From positions 1-51,739 of the forward strand of contig NZ_CAWUGZ010000009.1 in assembly GCF_963921845.1 (NCBI RefSeq): DNA of 51,739 nt, written 5' to 3'. Below the pieces are notes generated by a model. That model saw nothing but the letters and a program-made list of their open reading frames with translations, ran no database searches and was not told where the DNA came from. Positions 35,183 through 45,087 of the stretch are shown here, one piece after another (positions within the stretch are counted from its first letter, which is position 1; every line of letters starts with the position of its first letter). The translations under genes and the position numbers were made by a program. Origin of the DNA: Commensalibacter sp963921845. Its GTDB lineage: Bacteria; Pseudomonadota; Alphaproteobacteria; Acetobacterales; Acetobacteraceae.

Positions 35183-35608
35183 TTATGAATCGCTTTTTTC
35201 AAGATCACGTCTAACCTCTGACCTATGAAGTAGATTATCAATTTTAGCAGCATATTCCAAACTGGTGTCGGCGATAAAATGCAACTCTGGTAAAAATTTC
35301 AATTTCAATCTAGAACTCAATTGCCCTCTTAAAAACGAGCTGACTCGTTTTAAAGCAGGAACTAACTCGGCTGCATCATTATGACCTAAACGTGTAAAAT
35401 ATACAGTGGCTAAACGTAGGTCTGGGCTCATTTTGACTTCTGTTACCGTCAAATATTTATTACGTAGCTCAGTGTCACGAAATTCAGTTTTAGTAAATAT
35501 TTCAGCTAAACTATGGCGTATCTCTTCAGCAACTCTCAATTGCCTTTGCGACGGCCCGCCAGCCGACTTTTGTCCGAATTCCTGATCGAATATAAAAGGT
35601 TTAACCAT
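35183..35608 (-). CDS. rbfA: Ribosome-binding factor A
   Basis: RbfA helps mature the 5' end of 16S rRNA in the 30S subunit. The 141 residues contain RQLRVAEEIRHSLAEI near the N-terminus and VTEVKMSPDLRLATVYF, typical of the family's KH-like fold. Its start overlaps the infB stop (TAATG). It is the last gene of the nusA operon here because truB is displaced. Confidence 0.94.
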   Translation of the reverse strand: MVKPFIFDQEFGQKSAGGPSQRQLRVAEEIRHSLAEIFTKTEFRDTELRNKYLTVTEVKMSPDLRLATVYFTRLGHNDAAELVPALKRVSSFLRGQLSSRLKLKFLPELHFIADTSLEYAAKIDNLLHRSEVRRDLEKSDS

Positions 35609-38481
35609 TAGGCTTCAACAGTTTCCATTTCATAACACTCAACGACATCGCCTTCACGTAAATCATTATATCCAGCAAAAGATAGACCACATTCATAGTC
35701 GTGGGCTACTTCTTTCACATCGTCTTTAAAGCGTTTAAGTTGGCTTAAACTGCCTTGATGAATAACGACATTATCACGCAGTAATCTTACCCCACAACCA
35801 CGGCGCACCACACCCTGAGTAACATAACATCCTGCCACTCTTCCAGTCTTACTAATATTAAAGACTTTACGTATTTCAGCATAACCTAAGAATTTTTCTC
35901 TTAATTTCGGAGCAATACGACCTTTAATCAGTTTTTCAATATCATCAACCACTTGATAAATAATTGAATAATAGTGAATATCAACATTTTCTTGACGAGC
36001 AAGTTCTCTTGCTTGAGAAGTTGCACGAACGTTAAAGGCAACAATGATCGCATTCGATGCTTTAGCAAGTTGTACGTCGCTTTCCGTTATCTGACCAACC
36101 GTTGCTGATAGTACTCGAACTTTTATTTCTTCATGTTCTAATTTTGTTACAGTTGTCTGAATCGCTTCGGCTGAACCATGAACGTCGGCTTTAATTAAAA
36201 CAGCTATCTCTTTTTGTTCTCCGGCTTGTATACGTGCCAACATTTGATCAAGAGTACCACGAGCTTCCATCCTAACCGCAACTTGCTTTTCACGGGCCTT
36301 GCGTTGCCTAAATTCAGAAATTTCTCTAGCTTTACTTTCACTTTCAACCACAACAAAAGGTTCACCTGCCCGTGGAACACCCGTTAATCCAAGCAACTCA
36401 ACTGGGGTAGAAGGATCTGCTTGCTTCATGATTTTACTTCTATCGTCCAGCATCGCCCGAACACGTCCCCATTCAGCTCCTGCGACAATAACATCACCTT
36501 TTCTTAAAGTTCCTTTTTGCACTAGTAATGTAGCTACAGGACCTCTACCCTTGTCCAAACGACTTTCGATAACGGCACCTTCAGCAACACGATTGGCATT
36601 TGCTTTTAACTCTAACAATTCTGCAAGAATAACAATCGCTTCTTCTAATTTATCCAATCCTGTACGCTTTTTGGCAGAAACTTCAACATCTTGCGTTTCA
36701 CCACCCATATTTTCTACTACAATTTCATGTTGCAACAATTCTTGGCGAACTCGATCAGGATTAGCTCCAGGTAAATCGCATTTGTTAATTGCGACAATAA
36801 TAGGAACGTTTGCAGCTTTAGCATGCTTAATTGCCTCGATTGTTTGAGGCATGACCCCGTCATCAGCAGCAACGACCAACACAACAATATCTGTTACCGA
36901 AGCCCCCCTTGAACGCATCGCCGTAAACGCTTCATGTCCAGGAGTATCTAAAAATGTAATTCGTTCCCCAGAAGCGAGTTTAACTTGATAAGCACCAATA
37001 TGTTGGGTAATACCCCCAGCTTCCCCTCTTGTGGTATCTGTTGTACGCAAAGCATCAAGCAATGACGTTTTACCGTGATCGACATGACCCATTACCGTGA
37101 CGACAGGTGGTCTTGAGGTTTTATCTTTTTCTTCATCTTCAACACCTTCAATACCAAGTTCAACATCGCTATCCGAAACGCGATGAACACGATGACCAAA
37201 TTCTTCAATAACAAGTTCAGCCGTATCTGCATCCAAAGACTGATTAACCGTTGCCATAACGCCCATTTTCATAAGCGCCTTAATGACATCACCTTGCCGA
37301 GTAGCTATACGATTTGCAAGTTCTTGTACTGTTATCGTTTCGGGCAATACAACATCTCTTATAACTTTGACCTGGTCGGCACGTAATTTTTCTAGTTCTG
37401 CTTGACGGCGTTCACGTTCTCTTTGACGGCGTACTGATGCCAAAGAACGTACTTTATTATCATCCTCTCCCTCTATGGCCGCCTGAATATCTATTTTATT
37501 GGAACGTCTTCCATCATTATTTTTAGTGCGACTGGTTGGGGTTTTACGATTAGCCCCTACACCTCCCCCTTTACGTGAAGCGCCGCGACGGTTATCCCCC
37601 TCTTCTGATTCTAATTCATCTCGAACGTTAGGCCGAGTACGAAGCGTGTCATGTGCCCTTTTGCTTGTTTTCTCTTCTTTATCATCCAGTTTTAAAGGAT
37701 TAGGAAAACTTGGGTTTACCAAAGAGGAAGGGGTTTTGGTAGCGGTCTTACTTGACATGATCGCACGTTTTGCCAACGGCTCAACTGGCGTGGGTTTCGG
37801 TGCAAATGTAATTTCACCGGGTATAGTTTTATGAGAAACTTTCACTTTTCGTGCAGAAGAGCTTCGATCATGAACCTTAGTGGTTAACGATTCTTTTTTC
37901 TTGGACGAAACGTTTGCTTTCTCTTTTAATACTTTTGATTTAGTTTCATCATCAGATAAAGTTTCTTTTTTTAATTTTTTAGATTCAGAAGCAGCTTCAG
38001 CAGCCTTTAAAAGCTCTTTTTCAGCCTCTAATTTGGCCAAAGCAATGGCTTCGATTTCTTGTTTTCTTTTTTCTTCCTCTTTTTTCCTTGCCTCTTCAGC
38101 AGCAGAAAGAATAAGGATTTTTTCCTGTTCCTTGCGTTCTGCTTCCTTGCGCTGTTCTTCACTTTTATTTTCTGCCAGAACTCTTTGCCGTGTTGCCAAT
38201 TCGGCAGCAGTCAGAGAACGCTTTCCTGTTGTACCAGAGGTTGTCTTCTTAACAGTGGGCTTACGAGCCATATTGGTTGCATTGCCTGTAGTTTTTTCGT
38301 GACTACTAATAGGACTTCTCTTTTTACGTACTTCAACTTGTACAACCTTGGTACGACCATGGCTAAAACTTTGTCTGATAGATCCGGCATCGACAGTACG
38401 CCCAACGTCCTTTTTTACGTCTGAACGTAAAGATAAACGTTTTTTTTCCTGCCCTTGTTCTTGATCGTTGCCTTCGCTCAT
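35608..38481 (-). CDS. infB: Translation initiation factor IF-2
   Basis: IF-2 is the GTPase that brings initiator tRNA to the ribosome. Its 957 residues have a long charged N-terminal region rich in K, E and A (about 1-390), then the G domain with GHVDHGKTSLLD near residue 465, DTPGHEAF and NKCDLPGAN, and the C-terminal fMet-tRNA-binding domains. The N-terminal coiled stretch gives long antisense frames that are not genes. It sits between ylxR and rbfA in the normal order. Confidence 0.97.
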   Translation of the reverse strand: MSEGNDQEQGQEKKRLSLRSDVKKDVGRTVDAGSIRQSFSHGRTKVVQVEVRKKRSPISSHEKTTGNATNMARKPTVKKTTSGTTGKRSLTAAELATRQRVLAENKSEEQRKEAERKEQEKILILSAAEEARKKEEEKRKQEIEAIALAKLEAEKELLKAAEAASESKKLKKETLSDDETKSKVLKEKANVSSKKKESLTTKVHDRSSSARKVKVSHKTIPGEITFAPKPTPVEPLAKRAIMSSKTATKTPSSLVNPSFPNPLKLDDKEEKTSKRAHDTLRTRPNVRDELESEEGDNRRGASRKGGGVGANRKTPTSRTKNNDGRRSNKIDIQAAIEGEDDNKVRSLASVRRQRERERRQAELEKLRADQVKVIRDVVLPETITVQELANRIATRQGDVIKALMKMGVMATVNQSLDADTAELVIEEFGHRVHRVSDSDVELGIEGVEDEEKDKTSRPPVVTVMGHVDHGKTSLLDALRTTDTTRGEAGGITQHIGAYQVKLASGERITFLDTPGHEAFTAMRSRGASVTDIVVLVVAADDGVMPQTIEAIKHAKAANVPIIVAINKCDLPGANPDRVRQELLQHEIVVENMGGETQDVEVSAKKRTGLDKLEEAIVILAELLELKANANRVAEGAVIESRLDKGRGPVATLLVQKGTLRKGDVIVAGAEWGRVRAMLDDRSKIMKQADPSTPVELLGLTGVPRAGEPFVVVESESKAREISEFRQRKAREKQVAVRMEARGTLDQMLARIQAGEQKEIAVLIKADVHGSAEAIQTTVTKLEHEEIKVRVLSATVGQITESDVQLAKASNAIIVAFNVRATSQARELARQENVDIHYYSIIYQVVDDIEKLIKGRIAPKLREKFLGYAEIRKVFNISKTGRVAGCYVTQGVVRRGCGVRLLRDNVVIHQGSLSQLKRFKDDVKEVAHDYECGLSFAGYNDLREGDVVECYEMETVEA

Positions 38482-38533
38482 ATACCTGCCTGTTCTTTAT
38501 CCAATTTTGGGTAAAACCCTAAAACGTACTCTA

Positions 38534-39118
38534 TTAATTAATGAATCCTACTAATCGCTTATAATCACATCCAATACGATGAGCAAAAGAACCCACATGA
38601 ATCGCCGCATGAACTACACGTTCGCGACCAAAAAGTTTTCCTAATTCTTCTGCTGTCAAAAATGTTATCATTAACAATGATTTTGTCCCTGATAATAAGC
38701 GTTTTTTTTCTTCGCTACTTCCATCAACAGCCTGAATAATTAGTGCAACTTTATTTTGAGAAATTTTTTCTCTTACTTTTTCAAAACCATAAGTTACCTG
38801 CCCAGCACGACGTGCAAAACCAATCGTATTCTTTATGCGCCGCTTTAGTCCTTCTGTGATAATAGAAATTATATTTTCCGGCACTTTAACTTGACATTGC
38901 GTCACACGAGAAAACACATGACGTTGCATTGCTATATGCAAAACATTTCGATCAGCTTTCAACCACATTCCTCGTCCAGGAAGTCGTTCTGTTAAATCAG
39001 GAATAATTTCGCTGTTAGGCGACAAAACAAAACGAATCAATTCTTCTGGATTACCTTTCTCTTTAGTGACTACGCAGCAACGATAGTGTTCATCCGTTCT
39101 CTCAAAATTAATTACCAT
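38534..39118 (-). CDS. YlxR/DUF448 RNA-binding protein with L7Ae-like domain
   Basis: This 194-residue protein has an N-terminal DUF448 domain (LIRFVLSP, LPGRGMWL at residues 28-53) and a C-terminal L7Ae-like part (GFARRAGQVTYGFEKV at 100-115). It occupies the standard slot between nusA and infB. YlxR proteins bind RNA and have been linked to RNase P in Firmicutes; the role in alphaproteobacteria is not known. Confidence 0.88.
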   Translation of the reverse strand: MVINFERTDEHYRCCVVTKEKGNPEELIRFVLSPNSEIIPDLTERLPGRGMWLKADRNVLHIAMQRHVFSRVTQCQVKVPENIISIITEGLKRRIKNTIGFARRAGQVTYGFEKVREKISQNKVALIIQAVDGSSEEKKRLLSGTKSLLMITFLTAEELGKLFGRERVVHAAIHVGSFAHRIGCDYKRLVGFIN

Positions 39119-39202
39119 TACCGTAGTTTACCTAGAATGAAAAGAAAATTAATCACTATTAAACCTATAGTACTACCCTAATAGTAATTAATTTTTACGT
39201 TT

Positions 39203-40720
39203 TTAAGAATTTGCATCATTTTCTTCGTTAAACCAATGTTCGCGCGCGCGCATAATAATTGCATTGGCTGTTTCTTCGTCTAGGGAATCCGCCCCCAAAA
39301 TCTCTATAAGCTCATCACTCGCAAGATCAGCAAGATCATCCAATGTTTTAATTCCTTTCTCACCCAGAGAAATGAGCATTGAAGGAGTAAAGCAATCCAA
39401 TTCGACAATTTCATCAGAAACACCCAAGCTTTGTCGTTCTTGTTCTAACTGGTTTTGTCGTTTAACCAACACATCCTGAGCACGTTGTAAAAGTTCTTGC
39501 GCAATAGCTTCATCAAATCCGTCAATTTCCGTTAACTCTTCAATAGGGGTAAACGCCAGCTCTTCAACATTACGGAACCCTTCAGTAACTAGAAGCCCTG
39601 CAATAACATCATCAACATCCAGTTCAGAAACAAAGCCCGCAGTACGGGTCCTAAATTCTTCTTGTCTACGATCAGATTCTTCAGTTTCTGTTAATATATC
39701 GATATCCCAACGTGTTAGTTGACTTGCAAGACGAACATTTTGACCGCGTCTGCCAATTGCAAGGCTAAGCTGATCATCAGGAACCACCACTTCTACACGT
39801 CCAGCCTCTTCGTCTATAACAACTTTTGATACTTCTGCAGGCGCAAGTGCATTTACAACAAACGTTGCTGCCTGACCGCTCCAAGGAATAATATCTATTT
39901 TTTCCCCTTGCAGCTCTTGAACAACAGCTTGAACTCTAGATCCCCTTACCCCTACGCAAGCACCAACAGGATCAATAGAGGTATCTTTTGACGTAACTGC
40001 CATCTTTGCACGAGATCCTGGATCCCTTGCCACAGCTTTAATTTCAATAATACCATCATAAATTTCTGGCACTTCCTGAGCAAACAATTTTGCCAAAAAG
40101 GAAGGATGTGTCCGAGACAAAAATATTTGTGGACCACGCGGTTCTTTACGCACATCATAAACATATGCACGAACACGATCAGAATTGCGAAAATTTTCTC
40201 TCGGTATTAATTCATCTCTACGAAGTAGAGCTTCAGCACTACCAATTTCAACCAATAAATTGCCATATTCTGTACGCTTTATAGTCCCATTTACAATTTC
40301 ACCAACACGATCTTTGAAATCTTCGTATTGTCGATTCCGCTCAAATTCTCTTACACGTTGAACAATAACTTGCTTTGCTGTTTGTGCAGCAATACGGCCA
40401 AAATCGATAGGAGGTAACGGATCAATAATAAATTCTCCAATTTTAATATTAGGCTGTATCCGTATCGCAATATGATGCGCGATTTGTGCATCCTCGTTCT
40501 CAACTTCTTCGACAACCTCTGTCCATCGAGACAACCTCACTTCACCGTTTTTACGATCAATAACTGCACGTATATCTTTCTCATGACCATACTTAGCACG
40601 ACCCGCTTTTTGAATAGCCTGCTCCATTGCTTCAAGCACTTCGTCTCGACTAATGGCTTTCTCGCGAGCAACGGCATCAGCAACCAGCAATAATTCTGGA
40701 CGGGGAACAGACGTATCCAT
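39203..40720 (-). CDS. nusA: Transcription termination/antitermination protein NusA
   Basis: NusA binds RNA polymerase and modulates pausing, termination and antitermination. The 505 residues have the N-terminal polymerase-binding domain, an S1 domain (about 135-200), KH domains with GVRGSRVQAVVQEL and AIGRRGQNVRLASQL, and acidic C-terminal helix-hairpin-helix repeats (about 365-490). It follows rimP by 10 bases. A terminator-like hairpin before rimP could make the operon self-regulated by NusA. Confidence 0.97.
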   Translation of the reverse strand: MDTSVPRPELLLVADAVAREKAISRDEVLEAMEQAIQKAGRAKYGHEKDIRAVIDRKNGEVRLSRWTEVVEEVENEDAQIAHHIAIRIQPNIKIGEFIIDPLPPIDFGRIAAQTAKQVIVQRVREFERNRQYEDFKDRVGEIVNGTIKRTEYGNLLVEIGSAEALLRRDELIPRENFRNSDRVRAYVYDVRKEPRGPQIFLSRTHPSFLAKLFAQEVPEIYDGIIEIKAVARDPGSRAKMAVTSKDTSIDPVGACVGVRGSRVQAVVQELQGEKIDIIPWSGQAATFVVNALAPAEVSKVVIDEEAGRVEVVVPDDQLSLAIGRRGQNVRLASQLTRWDIDILTETEESDRRQEEFRTRTAGFVSELDVDDVIAGLLVTEGFRNVEELAFTPIEELTEIDGFDEAIAQELLQRAQDVLVKRQNQLEQERQSLGVSDEIVELDCFTPSMLISLGEKGIKTLDDLADLASDELIEILGADSLDEETANAIIMRAREHWFNEENDANS

Positions 40721-40730
40721 TTTTAACCTC

Positions 40731-41339
40731 TCAATGCGTTTTATGACGCTTTATTTTATCAATACGCCTGGACTGGCAACTATCTTTTTCTTCAATTTCC
40801 AAAAAATCATTACCCTCATCTTCAGGAGGAATCATTAACTGATACGCTTTGATTAAGCCTTCGGTTAAAATTAATTTAGCTTTACGTATTTCACCTAGAG
40901 GCAATAAAACTTCAGAACCATCTTCAAGACGCATACGCGCATTCTCTTTATCCGCGCCAAGAGCCACGCCGGTAAAACGTTTTTTACCTTCAATAGGAAT
41001 TAACATTTCAGCTTTTGCCAAATGACCGGAAAAACGATTCCAATCTTTTTCTTTTATTAGAGGACGATCAATACCAGGTGATGAAACCTCAAGCGTCCAA
41101 GATCCTTCAATAGGGTCTTGGACATCCAAAACAGTACTCACTACATGACTTATTTGTTCACAATCATCAACATTAATGAGCGATCCATTAATACGATCAA
41201 CCATAATTTGCAAAGTCGGCGTAAGTTTTCCTAAAATAAGCACTCTCACTAACTCAAAACCCATATTTGTTAAGACGGGTTCAATCAAAGCTATTATTCG
41301 ATGTTCTAATCGGTTATCCGATAATTCTGTTGAGTCCAA
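40731..41339 (-). CDS. rimP: Ribosome maturation factor RimP
   Basis: RimP assists 30S assembly. The 202 residues show LIEPVLTNMGFELVRV near the N-terminus and EVSSPGIDRPL in the middle, as in the family; the C-terminus is longer and charged. The only plausible start is the TTG at 41339, because an in-frame stop lies just upstream and no ATG precedes the conserved region. The start directly abuts a hairpin with a T-run, and no ribosome-binding site is visible at normal spacing, which is odd for a first gene. Confidence 0.92.
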   Translation of the reverse strand: MDSTELSDNRLEHRIIALIEPVLTNMGFELVRVLILGKLTPTLQIMVDRINGSLINVDDCEQISHVVSTVLDVQDPIEGSWTLEVSSPGIDRPLIKEKDWNRFSGHLAKAEMLIPIEGKKRFTGVALGADKENARMRLEDGSEVLLPLGEIRKAKLILTEGLIKAYQLMIPPEDEGNDFLEIEEKDSCQSRRIDKIKRHKTH

Positions 41340-41340
41340 A

Positions 41341-41368
41341 ATAAAAAAGGCGGCCGATTAAGACCACC
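41341..41368 (-). terminator. Intrinsic terminator or attenuator abutting rimP
   Basis: On the minus strand GGTGGTC (41362-41368) pairs with GGCCGCC (41349-41355), giving 7 pairs including two G-U, with a TTAATC loop. It is followed by TTTTTTATTTT, which runs into the TTG start of rimP. This is the classic intrinsic terminator form, but lies upstream of the gene rather than after one: acnA ends 210 bases earlier. Confidence 0.7.
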
Positions 41369-41578
41369 CCCCACCAATGGAAGATAAATTTTATGTTATT
41401 TTAACAAAAAAAATAAAAATTACAAGTTTTTAACTGCGTACCACAAAATATTTTGATGCTAGTGCTCTTTATTAAACGATAACAATTTAAATGCTACTAA
41501 AAAACACAACTCATAATTTTTATCCGCTTTTTTTCTTAACTATAAATAAGAAGGGTTTAAAACAAAAAATTATAAAAA

Positions 41579-44266
41579 TTATTGTGCCATTGATCGTAAT
41601 ACATAAGGCAAGATTCCCCCATGTTGATAATAATCGACCTCTTCTTGCGTGTCGATACGACAAATTAGCGGCACTTTCCTAATAAACCCATCACTGTAAC
41701 GAATAAGCATGTTTAATTTTTGGCGCGGATTCAATTTATCGGTATTTTCAATATCGATCTTCTCATCTCCTTTCAGAGCCAACGTTTTTCTTGTGGTACC
41801 TTCCTCAAACACCAAGGGTAAGATACCCATGCCTACTAAATTGGAACGATGAATTCTTTCAAAACTTTCAACGATAACGGCTTTTATTCCCAAAAGATTT
41901 GTGCCTTTTGCTGCCCAATCTCTTGAAGAGCCCATGCCGTATTCTTTACCCCCAATAATAATAAGCGGTATATTTTCCTTTTGGTATAACATAGCCACAT
42001 CATACATAGTATTTACTTTATTACTGGGATAGTGCTTTGTATACCCGCCTTCTATCTCTGGCACCATTTCGTTTCTAATTCGAATATTAGCAAAAGTACC
42101 TCTTACCATAACTTCATGGTTACCTCTACGAGCACCATACGAATTGAATGCTTCAACAGAAACACCATGGTCCGTCAGGTATTTTCCTGCAGGAGAATCT
42201 TCACGAATAGCACCTGCTGGAGAAATATGATCGGTCGTAACGTTATCACCTAGCAAGGCCAAGATACTAGCCCCTTTAATATGTTTCCGAGGTACAGGTA
42301 AAAGGCTAATATTTTTAAAATAAGGTGGATTACGGACATACGTTGACTCATCTAGCCAATCATAAGTTTGAGAACCAACCGTAACGGAAAGGGACTGCCA
42401 CTCCTTGGATCCTTTTGTAATTTGATTATACCCTTTTCGAAATTCTTCTTTTGTAACGGCAACAGCAATGGTCGAAGCAACTTCTTGCGGTGTTGGCCAA
42501 ATATCTTTTAAGTAAATTGCTTTACCTTCTTTTGAAATTCCAAGAGGCTCTTTAATGATATCTTTTTTTAATGTTCCTACTAAAGCGTAAGCAACCACTA
42601 ACGGTGGACTTGCTAAATAATTTGCTTTGACATTAGGGGAAATACGCCCTTCAAAATTACGATTACCCGAAAGAACCGCGGAAACAACCAATTGATTAGA
42701 TTCAATGATATCGACAATATTTTCAGCAAGCGGTCCAGAGTTGCCAATACATGTAGTACAACCATACCCAACCAAATTAAAGCCAAGTGAATTAAGCGAT
42801 TCGATTAAGCCCGCACGCTCTAGATATTCTGTCACTACTTTTGATCCAGGTGCTAAAGAAGTTTTAACCCATGGCTTTTTTTGAAGTCCGAGCGCATGCG
42901 CTTTTTTTGCCAATAAACCTGCAGCAATCATGACTTCAGTATTAGATGTATTGGTACAAGAGGTAATAGCAGCAATAACAATAGAACCATGTTCCAAACT
43001 AAAAGTTTCATCTTGTACTTTATAAATAGCATGATGCTCTTGTTCAGGGATGTGGAACGTATTGGTTAGCACTTTTTCAAAAGCAACTTGTGCATCTACC
43101 AAAGCAACACGATCTTGAGGTCGAGAAGGACCTGAGACGGAAGGAACAACTGTACTAATATCTAATTGCAACGTATCCGTAAACATAGGTTCTGGTGAAT
43201 AGACGTCACGAAACATTCCTTGCGCTTTCATGTAAGCTTCTACAAGCTCAATTTGATGTTCTGTTTTACCTGTCAGACGCAAATAATCTAGAGTTTGACG
43301 ATCTACAGGGAAATAACCACACGTTGCCCCATATTCAGGCGCCATGTTGGCAATGGTTGCACGCGTAGATAAAGGCAAAGAATTTAATGCTGGGCCATAG
43401 AATTCAACGAACTTACCAACCACTCCTTTTTTACGGAGCATTTCAGTTATCGTTAACACAAGATCGGTAGCCGTAACGGTTCCTGATAACTTTCCAGTTA
43501 AACGAAATCCTATAACGTCAGGAAGCAACATGGTAGTTGCTTGACCGAGCATTGCTGCTTCAGCTTCAATTCCTCCAACCCCCCATCCTAAAACTCCCAA
43601 ACCATTGACCATAGTTGTATGCGAATCTGTTCCAAAGAGCGTGTCAGGATAAGCATAAGTATGGTCTTCTTCGTCCTTAGTCCACACTACTTTTGCAATA
43701 TATTCTAAGTTAATTTGGTGACAAATACCCGTATCAGGAGGAACAACAAAAAATTCTTGAAACGCTTTTTGACCCCAGCGTAAAAAAGCATAACGTTCGG
43801 CATTACGTATAAATTCAAGCGTTATATTTTCTTGAAACGCTTTAGAAGACCCCGCGTAGTCCACCATAACAGAATGATCAATAACCAAATCAACGGGAAT
43901 AAGAGGGTTTACTTTTTGCGGATCCCCTTTTAAAGTCATCATACCTTCTCGCATAGCCGCTAAATCGACGACCGCTGGGACACCTGTTAAATCTTGCATT
44001 AAAATACGAGACGGACGGAAAGGAACTTCGGAAGAAGAATGAAAATGGTCTTGCCATTTAACTAAAGACTTTGCATGATCTATAGTAAACGTGTGCCCAT
44101 TCTCAAAACGTAAAATGTTTTCAAGCAATATTTTTAACGTATGGGGTAAGTGTTTTAATGAACCTAGTGTTTTTTCAGCTTCTGATAGTGAAAAATACCA
44201 ATAAGTTTTTCCATCAACTTCTAAAAAACGACTAACTTTTAGAGTGTCTTGACCAACGCGTTTCAT
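41579..44266 (-). CDS. acnA: Aconitate hydratase A
   Basis: This TCA-cycle enzyme interconverts citrate and isocitrate. The 895 residues carry the iron-sulfur ligands in AITSCTNTSN and GYGCTTCIGNSGPL, the substrate-binding GLGVLGWGVGGIEAEA region and the C-terminal swivel domain with GSSRDWAAKG. Length is typical of AcnA/IRP-type aconitases. It is divergent from ccmA. Its presence shows a citrate-oxidising TCA cycle alongside the acquired citrate lyase. Confidence 0.97.
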   Translation of the reverse strand: MKRVGQDTLKVSRFLEVDGKTYWYFSLSEAEKTLGSLKHLPHTLKILLENILRFENGHTFTIDHAKSLVKWQDHFHSSSEVPFRPSRILMQDLTGVPAVVDLAAMREGMMTLKGDPQKVNPLIPVDLVIDHSVMVDYAGSSKAFQENITLEFIRNAERYAFLRWGQKAFQEFFVVPPDTGICHQINLEYIAKVVWTKDEEDHTYAYPDTLFGTDSHTTMVNGLGVLGWGVGGIEAEAAMLGQATTMLLPDVIGFRLTGKLSGTVTATDLVLTITEMLRKKGVVGKFVEFYGPALNSLPLSTRATIANMAPEYGATCGYFPVDRQTLDYLRLTGKTEHQIELVEAYMKAQGMFRDVYSPEPMFTDTLQLDISTVVPSVSGPSRPQDRVALVDAQVAFEKVLTNTFHIPEQEHHAIYKVQDETFSLEHGSIVIAAITSCTNTSNTEVMIAAGLLAKKAHALGLQKKPWVKTSLAPGSKVVTEYLERAGLIESLNSLGFNLVGYGCTTCIGNSGPLAENIVDIIESNQLVVSAVLSGNRNFEGRISPNVKANYLASPPLVVAYALVGTLKKDIIKEPLGISKEGKAIYLKDIWPTPQEVASTIAVAVTKEEFRKGYNQITKGSKEWQSLSVTVGSQTYDWLDESTYVRNPPYFKNISLLPVPRKHIKGASILALLGDNVTTDHISPAGAIREDSPAGKYLTDHGVSVEAFNSYGARRGNHEVMVRGTFANIRIRNEMVPEIEGGYTKHYPSNKVNTMYDVAMLYQKENIPLIIIGGKEYGMGSSRDWAAKGTNLLGIKAVIVESFERIHRSNLVGMGILPLVFEEGTTRKTLALKGDEKIDIENTDKLNPRQKLNMLIRYSDGFIRKVPLICRIDTQEEVDYYQHGGILPYVLRSMAQ

Positions 44267-44457
44267 AATAAAGTCCTCATACGCAATATATTTTTTATAG
44301 GTTATATTATTTCTAAATTGTTCAGATTAATGTTTACAATCTTGTTATTATTTTATTAGCTTCTATAACTTATGAACATAAAAACATAATTCTGTTAATC
44401 CACCAAGAATTCAATTGCACAGATAGACAATTAAAAAAAATAGTTTTTATTATAAAT

Positions 44458-45087
44458 ATGAATGTATTGATAGCTAAAAACCTTGGCATACGCCGCGACG
44501 ACACGCTCATTTTCAGAGAAATTGGCTTTTCATTAAAAACTGGTGAATCACTGTTAATACAAGGAGCAAACGGCTCAGGGAAAACTACATTACTTCGTCT
44601 TCTAGCAGGGCTAAAAAAACCAGATCTTGGTAACATTTTTTGGAATCAATCCTCTATCTATAATAATCTTAGTCAATACATGAAAAATATAGCTTTCCTT
44701 GGACATTCTGACGCTTTAAAGCCTTATTTAACCCTCAAAGAAAATCTTAATCTATTTAGGCAAATCCATAAAACAAACATAACTCCTGCGTTACAGGCTC
44801 TTGGTATTTTCCCATTGGCGGAGATACCAGTACGACTGTTATCTTCTGGTCAAAAACGAAGGGCTGCACTTGCTAGACTCTTGTTGGCCCCTGCTAAAAT
44901 CTGGTTATTAGACGAATTTTCTATAGGATTGGATAAAGAAACGTTGATAGCTCTTGGTATAATTTTTGAAACTTTTAAAAAAGAGGGCGGTATCATCGTT
45001 GCCTCTACTCATGTAACGTTACCGCTGAAATTTAATCATACCTTACGTCTTCAACATTGTGCATTGACCTCACACTCACGCTTATGA
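44458..45087 (+). CDS. ccmA: Heme exporter ATP-binding protein CcmA
   Basis: CcmA is the ATPase of the CcmABCDE heme-handling system for cytochrome c maturation. The 209 residues have Walker A GANGSGKTT (36-44) and the signature LSSGQKRRAAL starting at residue 128. The Walker B end reads LLDEF instead of the more usual LDEP, a small departure. It overlaps ccmB by four bases. ccmC and later genes are not in the window. Confidence 0.92.
   Translation: MNVLIAKNLGIRRDDTLIFREIGFSLKTGESLLIQGANGSGKTTLLRLLAGLKKPDLGNIFWNQSSIYNNLSQYMKNIAFLGHSDALKPYLTLKENLNLFRQIHKTNITPALQALGIFPLAEIPVRLLSSGQKRRAALARLLLAPAKIWLLDEFSIGLDKETLIALGIIFETFKKEGGIIVASTHVTLPLKFNHTLRLQHCALTSHSRL

Noticed and set aside
36299..36847. 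182-codon frame antisense to infB
   Set aside because: It lies wholly inside the well-supported infB gene; similar antisense frames occur opposite pnp, citF and xseA and reflect coding bias.
44370..44636. 88-codon minus-strand frame overlapping the ccmA start
   Set aside because: It overlaps ccmA, whose motifs are clear, and has no independent support.
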